Below are positions 18,475-27,280 of a stretch of 64,000 bases of DNA, in pieces. The stretch is from Betaproteobacteria bacterium (GTDB taxonomy: Bacteria; Pseudomonadota; Gammaproteobacteria; Burkholderiales; Ga0077523): assembly GCA_016713305.1 (NCBI GenBank), contig JADJPK010000005.1:558001-622000 (forward strand), given 5' to 3'. Each line of letters begins with the position of its first letter. The first letter of the stretch is position 1. Both the position numbers and the translations under genes were made by a program. Under the pieces are notes generated by a model. That model saw nothing but the letters and a program-made list of their open reading frames with translations. It did no database searches and had not been told where the DNA came from.

Positions 18475-19239
18475 TCAGAAGTCACCCCAAAGAGTCTGGA
18501 TCGATGCCAGCGCCGCCAGTGCCGCCGTTTCCGTTCGCAGCACCCGCGGCCCCAGCCGGACGGGGACGAATCCGCGCAGCGCCGCGTTGGTGGCCTCGGC
18601 TGCGGAGAATCCGCCTTCGGGTCCCGCCAGCAGCCAGACTTCCCCATCCGGTCGCGAGAGCTCCGCGAGCCTCTTGCTTCCCTCCACCGCGAGGAAGATG
18701 CGCGCCTCCCCGGAGGCGGGCAATGGTGACAGGGCTGCCAACCAATGCTCGAATCTGGCGGGCTCCTCCACCCAGGGAACACGATTCCGGCCCGACTGTT
18801 CGCAGGCGGAGATGACGATTCCCTGCCAGTGGGACCGCCGGCGGTCGACCCGGTCTGCGCCCAGCTTGACGATGCTGCGTTCGGTGAACACGGGAACGAT
18901 GCGTTCGACGCCCAGTTCCACCGCCTTGCGTATGGTGAAGTCCATCCGGTCGCCCGACGAAACGCCCTGCACCAGAGTGACGGGGAGGGGCGATTCAGGG
19001 CCTTCGGCGCGGAAGCGCCCGGTCTTGATCCGGACCTCCCCGCGCACAATATGGGTGATGGTGGCGAGGTACTCGCCGCCGCTGCCGTCGAACACCACGA
19101 CCGGGTCCTTCTCGGCGAGGCGCAGGACGCGCAGGGCGTGATGGGCGGCCACCGGAGGGAGTTGCAGCTCGGCTCCAGGGCCAAGACGATCGGGCACGTG
19201 GAAGCGTGCCCCGCTCTTGATGGGCGTGTCGGTCGGCAT
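18475..19239 (-). CDS. rsmE: 16S rRNA (uracil-1498-N3)-methyltransferase RsmE
   Basis: Methylates N3 of U1498 in 16S rRNA with SAM. SPOUT-fold landmarks are present: an N-terminal PUA-like segment (HHALRVLRLAEKDPVVVFDG), then LVQGVSSGDRMDFTIRKAVELGV, ISACEQSGRN, and the knotted SAM site LLAGPEGGFSAAE with LGPRVLRTETAALAAL. The proposed ATG at 19237-19239 gives 254 residues and has GGGG seven bases upstream. An alternative ATG at 19249-19251 adds four residues; the still longer reading to 19350 is not family-like. It is divergent from the inositol-monophosphatase-like gene across about 100 bases. Confidence 0.93.
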   Translation of the reverse strand: MPTDTPIKSGARFHVPDRLGPGAELQLPPVAAHHALRVLRLAEKDPVVVFDGSGGEYLATITHIVRGEVRIKTGRFRAEGPESPLPVTLVQGVSSGDRMDFTIRKAVELGVERIVPVFTERSIVKLGADRVDRRRSHWQGIVISACEQSGRNRVPWVEEPARFEHWLAALSPLPASGEARIFLAVEGSKRLAELSRPDGEVWLLAGPEGGFSAAEATNAALRGFVPVRLGPRVLRTETAALAALASIQTLWGDF

Positions 19240-19341
19240 GGTATGCCCCATGCTACCATCGACCGAGGGGTTATCCACGAAGCTGATGATGTCTGTATCG
19301 AGCATTGCTGGCCGCGTCGCCACGAGCTGCGCGGGGGTTCG

Positions 19342-20183
19342 GTGAACCACGCGGGACCGGAGGTCGCCACGGCCGCCCTTCTGGCCGAGGCGTCAGCCGT
19401 CGTGCGGGCTGTCGCTGCAGAGCAGGTGATGCCGCGATACCGCAAGGTTGCGCACCGGCGCAGGATGACGGCACGCTTTGCACGGAAGCCGACATGGGTG
19501 CGCAGCGGGCGCTGATCGAGCGTCTGCAGGCGATTGCTCCCTATCCTGTCCTGGGTGAGGAGATGACCGCCGGGGACCAGCTGGCGGCATGGGATCGCGG
19601 CGCTGAAGGCCTGTGGTGCGTGGATCCCATCGACGGTACGTCCAATTTCGTTCACGAAGTGCCTTATTTCGCCATTTCGGTCGCTCTCATGCGCGCCGGG
19701 CGTTCCGTGCTGGGTGTCGTATACGCGCCGGTGACGGACGAGATGTTCACCGCCCACCGTGGTGGCGGGAGCTATCTCAACGGGGAGCGCATCCACGCCG
19801 GGCAGGGTGCTCCGGAATTGCGGTCCGCCATGGCCAATGTCGATTTCAAGCGCATCCCCAAGCCTCTCGGTGCCGCACTCGTTGCCGGAACACCGTACTG
19901 TTCGCATCGCAGCCTGGGCGCGGCCACCCTGGAGTGGTGCTATCTCGCCGCGGGCAGGCTCGACATCTACGTGCACGGTGGGCAGAAACTGTGGGACTAC
20001 GCTGCCGGGACGCTGATGCTGGAGGAAGCCGGAGGCATGGTCGGGACCCTGGAACACGAGGATTTCTGGGCTTCCGCCCCGTGGCGGCGGTCCGTCGTGG
20101 CGGCGCGTCACCCCACCCTCTATGCGTCGTGGCGGCAGTGGATCGACGCAACACTCCGGCCCGCCGTCCCCCTGACGGCCTGA
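19342..20183 (+). CDS. Inositol-monophosphatase family protein, with a frameshift near 19464
   Basis: A metal-dependent sugar-phosphatase fold. The metal site DPIDGTSNFVHEVPYF, the upstream GEE motif and the C-terminal KLWDYAAGTLMLEEAGG are present. The first 40 residues (NHAGPEVATAALLAEASAVV, then QVMPRYRKVAHRR) lie in another frame. Restoring one A after CGGCGCA near 19464 joins them to KDDGTLCTEAD, the normal sequence. The start proposed is GTG at 19342. Family members act on inositol phosphate, histidinol phosphate or fructose bisphosphate; I cannot separate these. It precedes ilvB but has its own neighbours and a promoter in between, so a biosynthetic link is unproven. Confidence 0.85.
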
Positions 20184-20205
20184 ATTTCCGGTATTTCTGC
20201 CCGAA

Positions 20206-20234
20206 TTGACCGGCGTACCCCTTGCCGGTATCTT
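20206..20234 (+). promoter_or_regulatory. Candidate sigma-70 promoter of the ilvBHC genes
   Basis: TTGACC (20206-20211) and TATCTT (20229-20234) stand 17 bases apart, matching five and four consensus positions. The start of transcription would be near 20241, leaving a leader of about 40 bases before the ilvB ATG. That is too short for a leader peptide and attenuator, so ilvB seems not to be attenuated. Confidence 0.5.
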
Positions 20235-20279
20235 TCGCGGTTCCCTTTTGCAGACGTCGGGGACCCCCCCGCAACGACG

Positions 20280-21977
20280 ATGGAACTGACCGGCGCCGAA
20301 ATCACCGTGCGCTGCCTTGCCGATGAGGGGGTCGAATATCTGTTCGGCTACCCCGGCGGTGCGGTACTGCACATCTACGACGAGATCTTCAAGCAGGACA
20401 AGGTCAAGCACATCCTGGTACGGCACGAACAGGCGGCGGTGCACGCCGCTGACGGCTACGCCCGCGCATGCGAAAAGCCCGGGGCGGTGCTCGTGACTTC
20501 CGGGCCCGGCGTGACGAACGCGGTGACGGGTATCGCGACCGCCTATTCGGATTCCATCCCGATGGTCATCATCTCGGGCCAGGTCCCGACCCACGCCATC
20601 GGCCAGGACGCCTTCCAGGAAGTGGATGCGGTGGGAATCACCCGCCCCTGCGTCAAGCACAACTTCCTCGTCAAGGACGTCCGGAATCTGGCGGCCACCA
20701 TCAAGAAGGCGTTCTACATCGCCACCACCGGGCGGCCGGGACCCGTGCTCGTGGACATTCCGAAGGATGTCACGATGGCCCGGTGCGAGTACTCGTATCC
20801 CGATTCGGTGTCGATGCGCTCCTACAACCCGGTGCTCAAAGGGCATTCCGGGCAGATCAAGAAGGCGCTCGCACTGCTCCTGGATGCGAAGCGGCCCATG
20901 GTCTACAGCGGCGGTGGCGTCGTGCTGGGCGGTGCCTCGGCCCAACTCGCAGAATTCGTACGGTCCCTGGGTTTCCCCTGCACGAACACGCTCATGGGGC
21001 TCGGTGCCTTCCCGGCATCCGATCCGCTGTACATGGGGATGCTGGGCATGCACGGCACCTACGAGGCCAATCTGGCCATGCAGCACTGCGACGTGCTCAT
21101 CGCCATCGGAGCGCGCTTCGACGACCGGGTCATCGGCAATCCCAAGCATTTCTTCCAGGAAGAACGCAAGATCATCCACATCGACGTCGATCCGTCGTCC
21201 ATCTCGAAGCGAGTCAGAGTCGATGTCCCCATCGTCGGCGATGTGCGCGAAGTGCTGTCCGAGATGAACCGGCAGGTGGCCTCCAGTTCGCAACGTCCGG
21301 ACGCCGCGGCGCTGAAGGCGTGGTGGACGCAGATCGAGCTGTGGCGGGCGCGGGACTGCCTCAAGTACGACCGCACGAGCAGCATCATCAAACCGCAGAT
21401 GGTCATCGAGAAGCTGCACGAGATCACCGGCGGAGACGCGTTCGTCACGTCCGACGTCGGCCAGCATCAGATGTGGGCGGCGCAGTTCTACCGTTTCGAC
21501 AAGCCGCGTCGCTGGATCAACTCGGGTGGACTGGGCACGATGGGCTTCGGACTGCCGGCCGCGCTCGGGGCATGGTTTGCAAACCCGGATTCGACCGTGG
21601 CCTGCGTGACGGGAGAGTCGTCCATCCAGATGTGCATCCAGGAACTGTCGACCTGCAAGCAGTACCGCGCGCCGATCAAGATCGTGAACCTGAACAACCG
21701 CTACATGGGCATGGTGCGCCAGTGGCAGGAGTTCTTCCACGGAAACCGCTACGCCGAATCGTACATGGACGCGCTGCCGGATTTCGTGAAGCTCGCCGAA
21801 AGCTACGGTCACGTCGGCATGCGGATCGAGAAGCCTTCGGACATCGAAGGCGCGCTGCGCGAGGCGTTCGCGATGAAGGACCGGCTCGTGTTCATGGACT
21901 TCATCACGGACCAGACCGAGAACGTCTATCCGATGGTGCCGGGGGGCAAGGGTCTGTCGGAAATGATCCTCGTCTAG
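20280..21977 (+). CDS. ilvB: Acetolactate synthase large (catalytic) subunit
   Basis: A ThDP/FAD enzyme forming acetolactate or acetohydroxybutyrate, the first shared step of valine, leucine and isoleucine synthesis. 565 residues, starting MELTGAEITVRCL. The ThDP-activating glutamate lies in LVRHEQAAVHAADGYAR near residue 49, SGPGVTNAVTGIATAY follows, and the FAD-binding middle domain has GARFDDRVIGN. The ThDP motif reads TGESSIQM then NLNNRYMGMVRQW; a GDGS or GEGS motif is usual, so the second Gly is Ser here. The ATG at 20280 is followed by family sequence at once. ilvH starts 19 bases after the stop. Confidence 0.97.
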   Translation: MELTGAEITVRCLADEGVEYLFGYPGGAVLHIYDEIFKQDKVKHILVRHEQAAVHAADGYARACEKPGAVLVTSGPGVTNAVTGIATAYSDSIPMVIISGQVPTHAIGQDAFQEVDAVGITRPCVKHNFLVKDVRNLAATIKKAFYIATTGRPGPVLVDIPKDVTMARCEYSYPDSVSMRSYNPVLKGHSGQIKKALALLLDAKRPMVYSGGGVVLGGASAQLAEFVRSLGFPCTNTLMGLGAFPASDPLYMGMLGMHGTYEANLAMQHCDVLIAIGARFDDRVIGNPKHFFQEERKIIHIDVDPSSISKRVRVDVPIVGDVREVLSEMNRQVASSSQRPDAAALKAWWTQIELWRARDCLKYDRTSSIIKPQMVIEKLHEITGGDAFVTSDVGQHQMWAAQFYRFDKPRRWINSGGLGTMGFGLPAALGAWFANPDSTVACVTGESSIQMCIQELSTCKQYRAPIKIVNLNNRYMGMVRQWQEFFHGNRYAESYMDALPDFVKLAESYGHVGMRIEKPSDIEGALREAFAMKDRLVFMDFITDQTENVYPMVPGGKGLSEMILV

Positions 21978-21996
21978 GCGCGCCCCGGGAAAGAAC

Positions 21997-22488
21997 ATGA
22001 GACACATCATCGCTTTGCTGCTCGAGAACGAATCGGGCGCGCTGTCGCGGGTCGCGGGGCTCTTCTCCGCCCGAGGCTACAACATCGAATCGCTGACCGT
22101 CGCTCCCACGGAGGATCCGACGCTCTCGCGCATGACCATCGTGACGTCCGGTTCGGGCGACATCATCGAGCAGATCACCAAGCAGCTGAACAAGCTGGTC
22201 GACGTGGTCAAGGTCGTGGACCTGTCCGAAGGCGAGCACATAGAGCGCGAACTCATGCTGGTGAAGGTGCGCGCCTCGGGCAAGGATCGCGAGGAGATGA
22301 AGCGGCTGGCGGACATATTCCGTGGCCGGATTCTGGACGTCACCGACAAGAGCTACACGATCGAGTTGACGGGCACGTGCCAAAAGCTCGATGCCTTCCT
22401 CGACGCACTCGAGGACGGCGCAGTCCTCGAGACGGTCCGTACCGGCGCATCCGGGATCGGCCGCGGAGAGCGCATTCTGAAGATCTAG
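21997..22488 (+). CDS. ilvH: Acetolactate synthase small (regulatory) subunit
   Basis: The 163-residue regulatory partner of IlvB. An N-terminal ACT domain (MRHIIALLLENESGALSRVA, then GYNIESLTVAPTEDP) binds valine in the family and gives feedback inhibition; a C-terminal ALS_ss domain (ELMLVKVRA to GRGERILKI) follows. The ATG is at 21997 with GGGAAAG upstream. It lies between ilvB and ilvC in the same direction, with 19 and 101 base gaps, and is probably in one transcript. Confidence 0.96.
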   Translation: MRHIIALLLENESGALSRVAGLFSARGYNIESLTVAPTEDPTLSRMTIVTSGSGDIIEQITKQLNKLVDVVKVVDLSEGEHIERELMLVKVRASGKDREEMKRLADIFRGRILDVTDKSYTIELTGTCQKLDAFLDALEDGAVLETVRTGASGIGRGERILKI

Positions 22489-22589
22489 GGTTGGACGACG
22501 TGGATGGTGGAGGCCGGGGCCGATCCCCCGTGACCGCACGCACCGGTTACCGACGCCTCATGGTCGAAATCACCAAAGGGGAAAAAACG

Positions 22590-23606
22590 ATGAAGGTGTA
22601 CTACGACAAGGATGCCGACCTCTCTCTCATCAAGGGCAAGAAGGTCACCATCATTGGCTACGGTTCGCAAGGTCACGCCCATTCGCTCAATCTGCACGAG
22701 TCCGGCGTCAAGGTGACCGTGGGCCTGCGCAAGGGCGGCAGTTCGTGGGACAAGGCGAAGAAGGCCGGTCTGGGTGTCAAGGAAGTCGCCGACGCCGTGA
22801 AAGGTGCCGACTTCGTGATGATGCTGCTGCCCGACGAGCACATCGCCAAGGTCTATCGCGAAGAAGTCGAGCCGAACATCAAGAAGGGGGCCACGCTGGC
22901 CTTCGCCCACGGCTTCAACATTCACTACGGCCAGGTGATGCCGCGAGCCGACATCGACGTGGTCATGATCGCGCCGAAGGCTCCGGGGCATACCGTCCGC
23001 GCCACCTACGCTCAGGGCGGCGGAACTCCCTGCCTGATCGCCATCGCGCAGGATTCCACGAAGAAGGCCCGGGATCTGGCATTGTCCTACGCTGCGGCCA
23101 TCGGCGGCGGCAAGGCGGGCGTGATCGAGACCACCTTCCGCGAGGAAACGGAAACCGACCTGTTCGGTGAACAGGTGGTCCTGTGCGGCGGTACCACGGC
23201 GCTCATCCAGGCGGGATTCGAGATCCTGGTGGAAGCCGGCTATGCGCCGGAAATGGCGTACTTCGAGTGCCTGCACGAGTTGAAGCTCATCGTGGACCTG
23301 ATGTACGAAGGCGGTATCGCGAACATGCGCTACTCGATCTCCAACAATGCCGAGTACGGCGATTTCACGCGCGGTCCCCGCATCATCACCGAGGAGACCA
23401 AGGCCGAGATGCGCCGCATCCTCAAGGAGATCCAGACCGGCGCCTACGCGCAGGAATTCCTTCTGGAAAACCAGACGGGCGCGACCAAGCTGAACGCCAT
23501 GCGCCGTATCGGCCGGGAGCACGAGATCGAGCGGGTGGGCGGCAAGCTCAGGGACATGATGCCCTGGATCAAGAAGAACCGTCTCGTCGATACGAGCCGC
23601 AACTGA
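22590..23606 (+). CDS. ilvC: Ketol-acid reductoisomerase (NADP+), class I
   Basis: Converts acetolactate or acetohydroxybutyrate to the dihydroxy acids with Mg2+ and NAD(P)H. 338 residues, the short class I form. The Rossmann motif GYGSQGHAHSLNL is near residue 25, followed by LLPDEHIAKVY, APKAPGHTVR, the metal-binding DLFGEQVVLCGG, and EYGDFTRGPRI. The ATG at 22590 with AAAGGGG upstream matches the usual MKVYYDKD start; open sequence further upstream overlaps ilvH and is not coding. Confidence 0.97.
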   Translation: MKVYYDKDADLSLIKGKKVTIIGYGSQGHAHSLNLHESGVKVTVGLRKGGSSWDKAKKAGLGVKEVADAVKGADFVMMLLPDEHIAKVYREEVEPNIKKGATLAFAHGFNIHYGQVMPRADIDVVMIAPKAPGHTVRATYAQGGGTPCLIAIAQDSTKKARDLALSYAAAIGGGKAGVIETTFREETETDLFGEQVVLCGGTTALIQAGFEILVEAGYAPEMAYFECLHELKLIVDLMYEGGIANMRYSISNNAEYGDFTRGPRIITEETKAEMRRILKEIQTGAYAQEFLLENQTGATKLNAMRRIGREHEIERVGGKLRDMMPWIKKNRLVDTSRN

Positions 23607-23614
23607 TGCGGGAC

Positions 23615-23632
23615 GCCGGCCATCCGGCCGGC
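23615..23632 (+). terminator. GC-rich hairpin after ilvC (terminator or processing site)
   Basis: A perfect inverted repeat GCCGGCC-atcc-GGCCGGC lies eight bases after the ilvC stop. No T run follows, so it is not a typical intrinsic terminator. It may stabilise the ilvBHC transcript end or reduce read-through into psd. Confidence 0.35.
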
Positions 23633-23701
23633 TGACGTTACCGCATCGAATCGGCCGCGGCGCGTTCCACCGCGTCGCGGTCGCCGCCCACTCAGCCCGC
23701 A

Positions 23702-24360
23702 ATGTCGATCGTGAACTATCCGCACCCGCTCATCGCTCGTGAAGGCTGGCCCTTCCTCACCGCGTCGATCGCCGCGGCGGCGATCGCGACCTGGTTCCTG
23801 GGCGCGTGGTCGGTTCCGTTCTGGCTCGTGGCGGTGTTCGTTCTGCAGTTCTTCCGCGACCCGCCTCGCGCCGTCCCCGCCGATGCCCGCGCAGTTCTCT
23901 CGCCTGCGGACGGACGCATCGTGGTCGTTGCCAAGGCTCGCGATCCCTATCTGCAGCGCGACGCACTGAAGATCAGCGTGTTCATGAACGTGTTCAATGC
24001 GCATTCGAACCGCAGCCCCGTCGATTGCACGGTTGTGCAGGGCTGGTACAACGCCGGCAGTTTCCTGAATGCGGCGCTCGACAAGGCATCCGTGGAGAAC
24101 GAGCGCAATGCCCTGCACCTGCGCACAGCGGACGATCTGGACATCACGTGCGTACAGGTTGCCGGATTGATCGCGCGGCGCATTCTCTGTTACGTGAAGC
24201 CCGGCGATGCCCTGGGCAGGGGGGCGAGCGATACGGTTTCATCCGTTTCGGTTCCCGCGTGGATCTGTACCTTCCGGCCGATGCCGCGCCGCGTGTGGCC
24301 GTGGGCGACAAGGTTTACGCCACCTCCACGATCGTGGCAGAGTTGTCTGCGACACGCTGA
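23702..24360 (+). CDS. psd: Phosphatidylserine decarboxylase proenzyme, with a poly-G frameshift near 24220
   Basis: Makes phosphatidylethanolamine from phosphatidylserine with a self-formed pyruvoyl group. This is the short Psd type: one N-terminal hydrophobic hairpin (about residues 15-45), LSPADGRIV, FMNVFNAHSNRSPVDC, and the cleavage motif FGS in GFIRFGSRVDLYLP. The last part is in a different frame. The change falls in a run of six G at about 24217-24222; a seventh G joins GDALGRG to GERYGFIRFGS. Corrected length is about 219 residues. Without the correction the cleavage serine is lost and the enzyme could not mature, which would be a severe defect for this pathway. pssA follows. Confidence 0.92.
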
Positions 24361-24518
24361 TCCTGTCCGGGCCGCCGCACTGCTCGTGGCCGGTGCCGGG
24401 ACAGGCAACCGAAACGAAACGCATGGGGAGCGAGCCGTCTTCTTCATGACATCCACCGGCGATGACGCCAGACAGGCCGCACTCGAGGCAATTCCAGCAT
24501 ACGGACGGGGACACCTCC

Positions 24519-25316
24519 ATGGATGAAACTCGCGCTCGGCGCCGCTGGCTGATGCGTCGCAAGTTCCGACCGGGGTTCTTCTGGCTGCCGAATGCCATCA
24601 CGACAGTCGCTCTGTTCGCGGGCTTCTATGCCATCGTGCAGGCGATGAACAACCGCTACAGCGCGGCGGCGGCGGCCATCTTCATCGCCATGGTCTTCGA
24701 CGGGCTGGACGGACGCGTCGCCCGCCTCACGCGAACCCAGAGCGCCTTCGGCGCCGAACTCGATTCGCTTTCGGACATGGTGGCGTTCGGCGCCGCCCCG
24801 GCCCTGGTCATCTACGAATGGGCGCTGCGCGGACTGGGCAAGTACGGATGGGCGGCCGCGTTCGCCTACTGTGCCTGCGCGGCCCTGCGTCTGGCTCGTT
24901 TCAACACGAACATCGGCGTCGTCGACAAGCGCTACTTCCAGGGATTGCCGAGTCCTGCTGCCGCCGCGGTCGTCGCCGGTTTCGTGTGGGCCATGGATTC
25001 CTTCGACTACACGGGGCCCAGACTGGACTGGTACGCCGCCGGTATCACGGTCTTCGCTGCTTTCACCATGGTGAGCAACGTCCCGTTCTACAGCGGCAAG
25101 GACATCAACATCCGCAAGAGCGTGCCTTTCTGGCAGGTTGTCCTCGTGCCCCTCGTCGTAGCGGCGGTGTTCTTCCTGTCCGACAATCTCCCGGAAATGC
25201 TGTTCACGATCGCGATTCTGTACGCCGGTTCGGGATACGTCATGGCGGCCGTCGGTTTCTTCCGGCCGCCTCCGCCCGCGGGACCCTCGCACGAGGAGCC
25301 GCCCGCGGCCGAGTGA
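24519..25316 (+). CDS. pssA: CDP-diacylglycerol-serine O-phosphatidyltransferase
   Basis: Makes phosphatidylserine, the substrate of Psd encoded just upstream. 265 residues with about eight hydrophobic segments. The CDP-alcohol phosphotransferase signature is complete: DGRVAR, eight residues, GAELDSLSD. The start chosen is the ATG at 24519 (MDETRARRRW); an upstream ATG at 24462 adds 19 unrelated residues. The C-terminus ends in a Pro/Glu-rich tail. The gap from psd is 158 bases. Together psd and pssA form the phosphatidylethanolamine branch set between the ilv and leu genes. Confidence 0.95.
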   Translation: MDETRARRRWLMRRKFRPGFFWLPNAITTVALFAGFYAIVQAMNNRYSAAAAAIFIAMVFDGLDGRVARLTRTQSAFGAELDSLSDMVAFGAAPALVIYEWALRGLGKYGWAAAFAYCACAALRLARFNTNIGVVDKRYFQGLPSPAAAAVVAGFVWAMDSFDYTGPRLDWYAAGITVFAAFTMVSNVPFYSGKDINIRKSVPFWQVVLVPLVVAAVFFLSDNLPEMLFTIAILYAGSGYVMAAVGFFRPPPPAGPSHEEPPAAE

Positions 25317-25431
25317 GCCGGGTTCGCAGGCCGGCATCCGACGCCGTCGCCATGATGGCAAAGGCCGTTCCCGGAAGGACGGCCGCGCATCCTGCGGACC
25401 CGCCGTCGAACGGTGCGGCCTCAAGATCCGC

Positions 25432-25461
25432 TTGCGGGCTGCCGATGAAGTGACATATAGT
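25432..25461 (+). promoter_or_regulatory. Candidate promoter of the leuA leader
   Basis: TTGCGG (25432-25437) and TATAGT (25456-25461) are spaced 18 bases apart; the -10 matches the consensus at five positions. The predicted start near 25468 is almost at the leader peptide ATG (25470), so the leader would be translated from a leaderless or nearly leaderless RNA. Confidence 0.45.
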
Positions 25462-25469
25462 CCCCAGCC

Positions 25470-25556
25470 ATGAACACAGCCGCCCAACTTGCCCTTCTTC
25501 CTTCCGCCAGCGCCCTGCTGGCCGGGCTGCTGCTGCTGCGCGCAAGCGCACACTAA
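25470..25556 (+). CDS. leuL: Leucine-rich leader peptide of leuA (attenuation)
   Basis: A 28-codon ORF between pssA and leuA. The peptide contains ten leucines, with a run of four (LLLL at residues 20-23) near its end, and stops at TAA 25554-25556. It ends 122 bases before leuA. Leucine-rich leader peptides ahead of leuA are the classical device for ribosome-mediated attenuation: scarce charged leucyl-tRNA stalls the ribosome and changes RNA folding downstream. No Shine-Dalgarno sequence precedes the ATG, which fits the nearly leaderless start predicted from the promoter. The composition and position are strong; regulation is inferred. Confidence 0.65.
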   Translation: MNTAAQLALLPSASALLAGLLLLRASAH

Positions 25557-25587
25557 ACCTACCCCATTCCCCGTAGTACCCCGTCGC

Positions 25588-25622
25588 CGGACTTGACCAG
25601 TCCGATGTCCCTTTGTAGTTTT
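25588..25622 (+). promoter_or_regulatory. Candidate attenuator hairpin upstream of leuA
   Basis: A perfect 6-bp inverted repeat CGGACT-tgacc-AGTCCG (25588-25604) is followed by a T-rich stretch (25611-25622). It lies 31 bases after the leader peptide stop. The stem is short, and I could not find a clear competing antiterminator by eye. It is placed as an attenuator would be. Confidence 0.4.
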
Positions 25623-25678
25623 CGCGCTGCTCGTGCCGGCCTGCGCCCCGGTATCGCGGAACCGATCAGGAGAACACC

Positions 25679-27214
25679 ATGACCGACCGTCTCATCATTT
25701 TCGACACGACGCTTCGTGACGGGGAACAAAGCCCGGGCGCGTCCATGACCCGCGAAGAGAAGCTTCGCATCGCGCGCCAGCTGGAGAAACTTCGGGTGGA
25801 TGTGATCGAAGCCGGTTTTCCGGCTGCGTCCAACGGGGACTTCGAGGCCGTTCGAGCCGTCGCGGGCATCATCAAGGATTCCACGGTCTGCGGACTCGCC
25901 CGCGCCAACGATCACGACATCAGGCGTGCCGGAGAGGCGTTGCGCGAGGCCAACTCGGGGCGGATCCACACGTTCATCGCGACGTCCCCGATCCACATGG
26001 AAAAGAAGCTGCGCATGCAGCCGGACCAGGTCATCGAGACCGCCGTCAAGGCGGTCACCCTCGCCAAATCGTTTCGTGATGACGTCGAGTTCTCGCCGGA
26101 GGACGCGGGGCGTTCCGAAGTCGACTTTCTGTGCCGGATACTCGAAGCCGTCATCCGTGCCGGTGCCACGACGATCAACATTCCCGACACGGTCGGGTAC
26201 ACCATGCCGGAACAGTTCGGCGGTCTGATCCGCGCTTTGCGCGAGCGGATTCCCAATTCAGACAAGGTGGTCTGGTCGGTTCACTGCCACAACGATCTCG
26301 GCCTCGCAGTCGCCAACTCCCTGTCTGCCGTGATGAACGGCGCACGCCAGGTGGAATGCACGATCAACGGTCTTGGCGAACGTGCCGGCAACGCATCGCT
26401 CGAGGAGATCGTCATGGCGGTGCGAACCCGCAAGGACTACTTCCCCTGCGACACGCGCATCGACACGACGCAGATCGTTCCCGCGTCGAAGCTCGTGTCC
26501 GGCATCACCGGCTTTCCCGTGCAGCCGAACAAGGCCATCGTCGGCGCCAACGCCTTCGCCCACGAGTCCGGCATCCATCAGGACGGCGTGATCAAGAGCC
26601 GCGAGACCTACGAGATCATGCGGGCCGAGGACGTGGGCTGGACCACCAACAAGCTGGTCCTGGGCAAGCTGTCCGGCCGCAACGCGTTCAAGCAGCGCCT
26701 GAAGGAACTGGGCATCGAACTCTCCAGCGAGGAAGGCCTGAATGCCGCTTTTGCACGATTCAAGGACCTGGCCGACAAGAAATCCGAGATCTTCGACGAG
26801 GATCTGCAGATGCTCGTCTCGGACGAGGCGGCGGCCCAGGACGCCGAGCATTTCAAGCTTGTCTCGATGATGATCCACTCGGAAACCGGCGAAACGCCCA
26901 CGGCAAAGGTCGTGATGGCCGAAGGGCACGACGAGAAACGCGCCGAGGCAGCCGGCAGCGGTCCCGTGGATGCGACCTTCCGTGCCATCGAGACGATCGC
27001 CACGAGCGGGGCGGAACTCCAGCTCTTTTCCGTGAACAGCATCACGAGCGGAACGGATGCGCAGGGTGAAGTGACGGTGCGCCTCAAGAAGGAGGGCCGC
27101 ATCGTCAATGGAGCCGGCGCGGACACCGACATCGTGGTCGCATCCGCGAAGGCCTACATCAACGCGCTGAACAAGCTGCATTCCAAACTTGAACGCGCAC
27201 ATCCGCAGGTCTGA
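25679..27214 (+). CDS. leuA: 2-isopropylmalate synthase
   Basis: Condenses acetyl-CoA with 2-oxoisovalerate, the committed step of leucine synthesis. 511 residues. The TIM-barrel catalytic domain begins with TTLRDGEQSPG (residues 10-20), and the metal-binding HxH is in SVHCHNDLGLA. SGIHQDGV follows, and the C-terminal LeuA dimer domain (from about residue 390) has the SVNSITSGTDAQGEVTV region that binds leucine for feedback inhibition. ATG at 25679 with CAGGAGA eight bases upstream. It follows the leader peptide and attenuator candidate, and ends at a strong hairpin. Confidence 0.97.
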   Translation: MTDRLIIFDTTLRDGEQSPGASMTREEKLRIARQLEKLRVDVIEAGFPAASNGDFEAVRAVAGIIKDSTVCGLARANDHDIRRAGEALREANSGRIHTFIATSPIHMEKKLRMQPDQVIETAVKAVTLAKSFRDDVEFSPEDAGRSEVDFLCRILEAVIRAGATTINIPDTVGYTMPEQFGGLIRALRERIPNSDKVVWSVHCHNDLGLAVANSLSAVMNGARQVECTINGLGERAGNASLEEIVMAVRTRKDYFPCDTRIDTTQIVPASKLVSGITGFPVQPNKAIVGANAFAHESGIHQDGVIKSRETYEIMRAEDVGWTTNKLVLGKLSGRNAFKQRLKELGIELSSEEGLNAAFARFKDLADKKSEIFDEDLQMLVSDEAAAQDAEHFKLVSMMIHSETGETPTAKVVMAEGHDEKRAEAAGSGPVDATFRAIETIATSGAELQLFSVNSITSGTDAQGEVTVRLKKEGRIVNGAGADTDIVVASAKAYINALNKLHSKLERAHPQV

Positions 27215-27221
27215 CGTTCGA

Positions 27222-27256
27222 CCCCGGCGCGGCGGCCTCTTCGGGCCGCGCCGGGG
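27222..27256 (+). terminator. Strong hairpin after leuA
   Basis: A perfect 12-bp inverted repeat CCCCGGCGCGGC / GCCGCGCCGGGG with an 11-base loop starts eight bases after the leuA stop. Only a weak T tract (TTCC) follows. It is a likely transcript end, though not a textbook intrinsic terminator. Confidence 0.6.
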
Positions 27257-27280
27257 TTCCGGCGCTCTTCTGCAGCATTC

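Noticed and set aside
20235..20279. Attenuation leader for ilvB
   Set aside because: The leader from the predicted promoter is about 40 bases with no room for a branched-chain-rich peptide and terminator.
18294..22010. A 1238-codon minus-strand open frame covering rsmE and the ilv genes
   Set aside because: Only its last part equals rsmE-region sequence read in a shifted frame; the rest is antisense to ilvB. No family resemblance.
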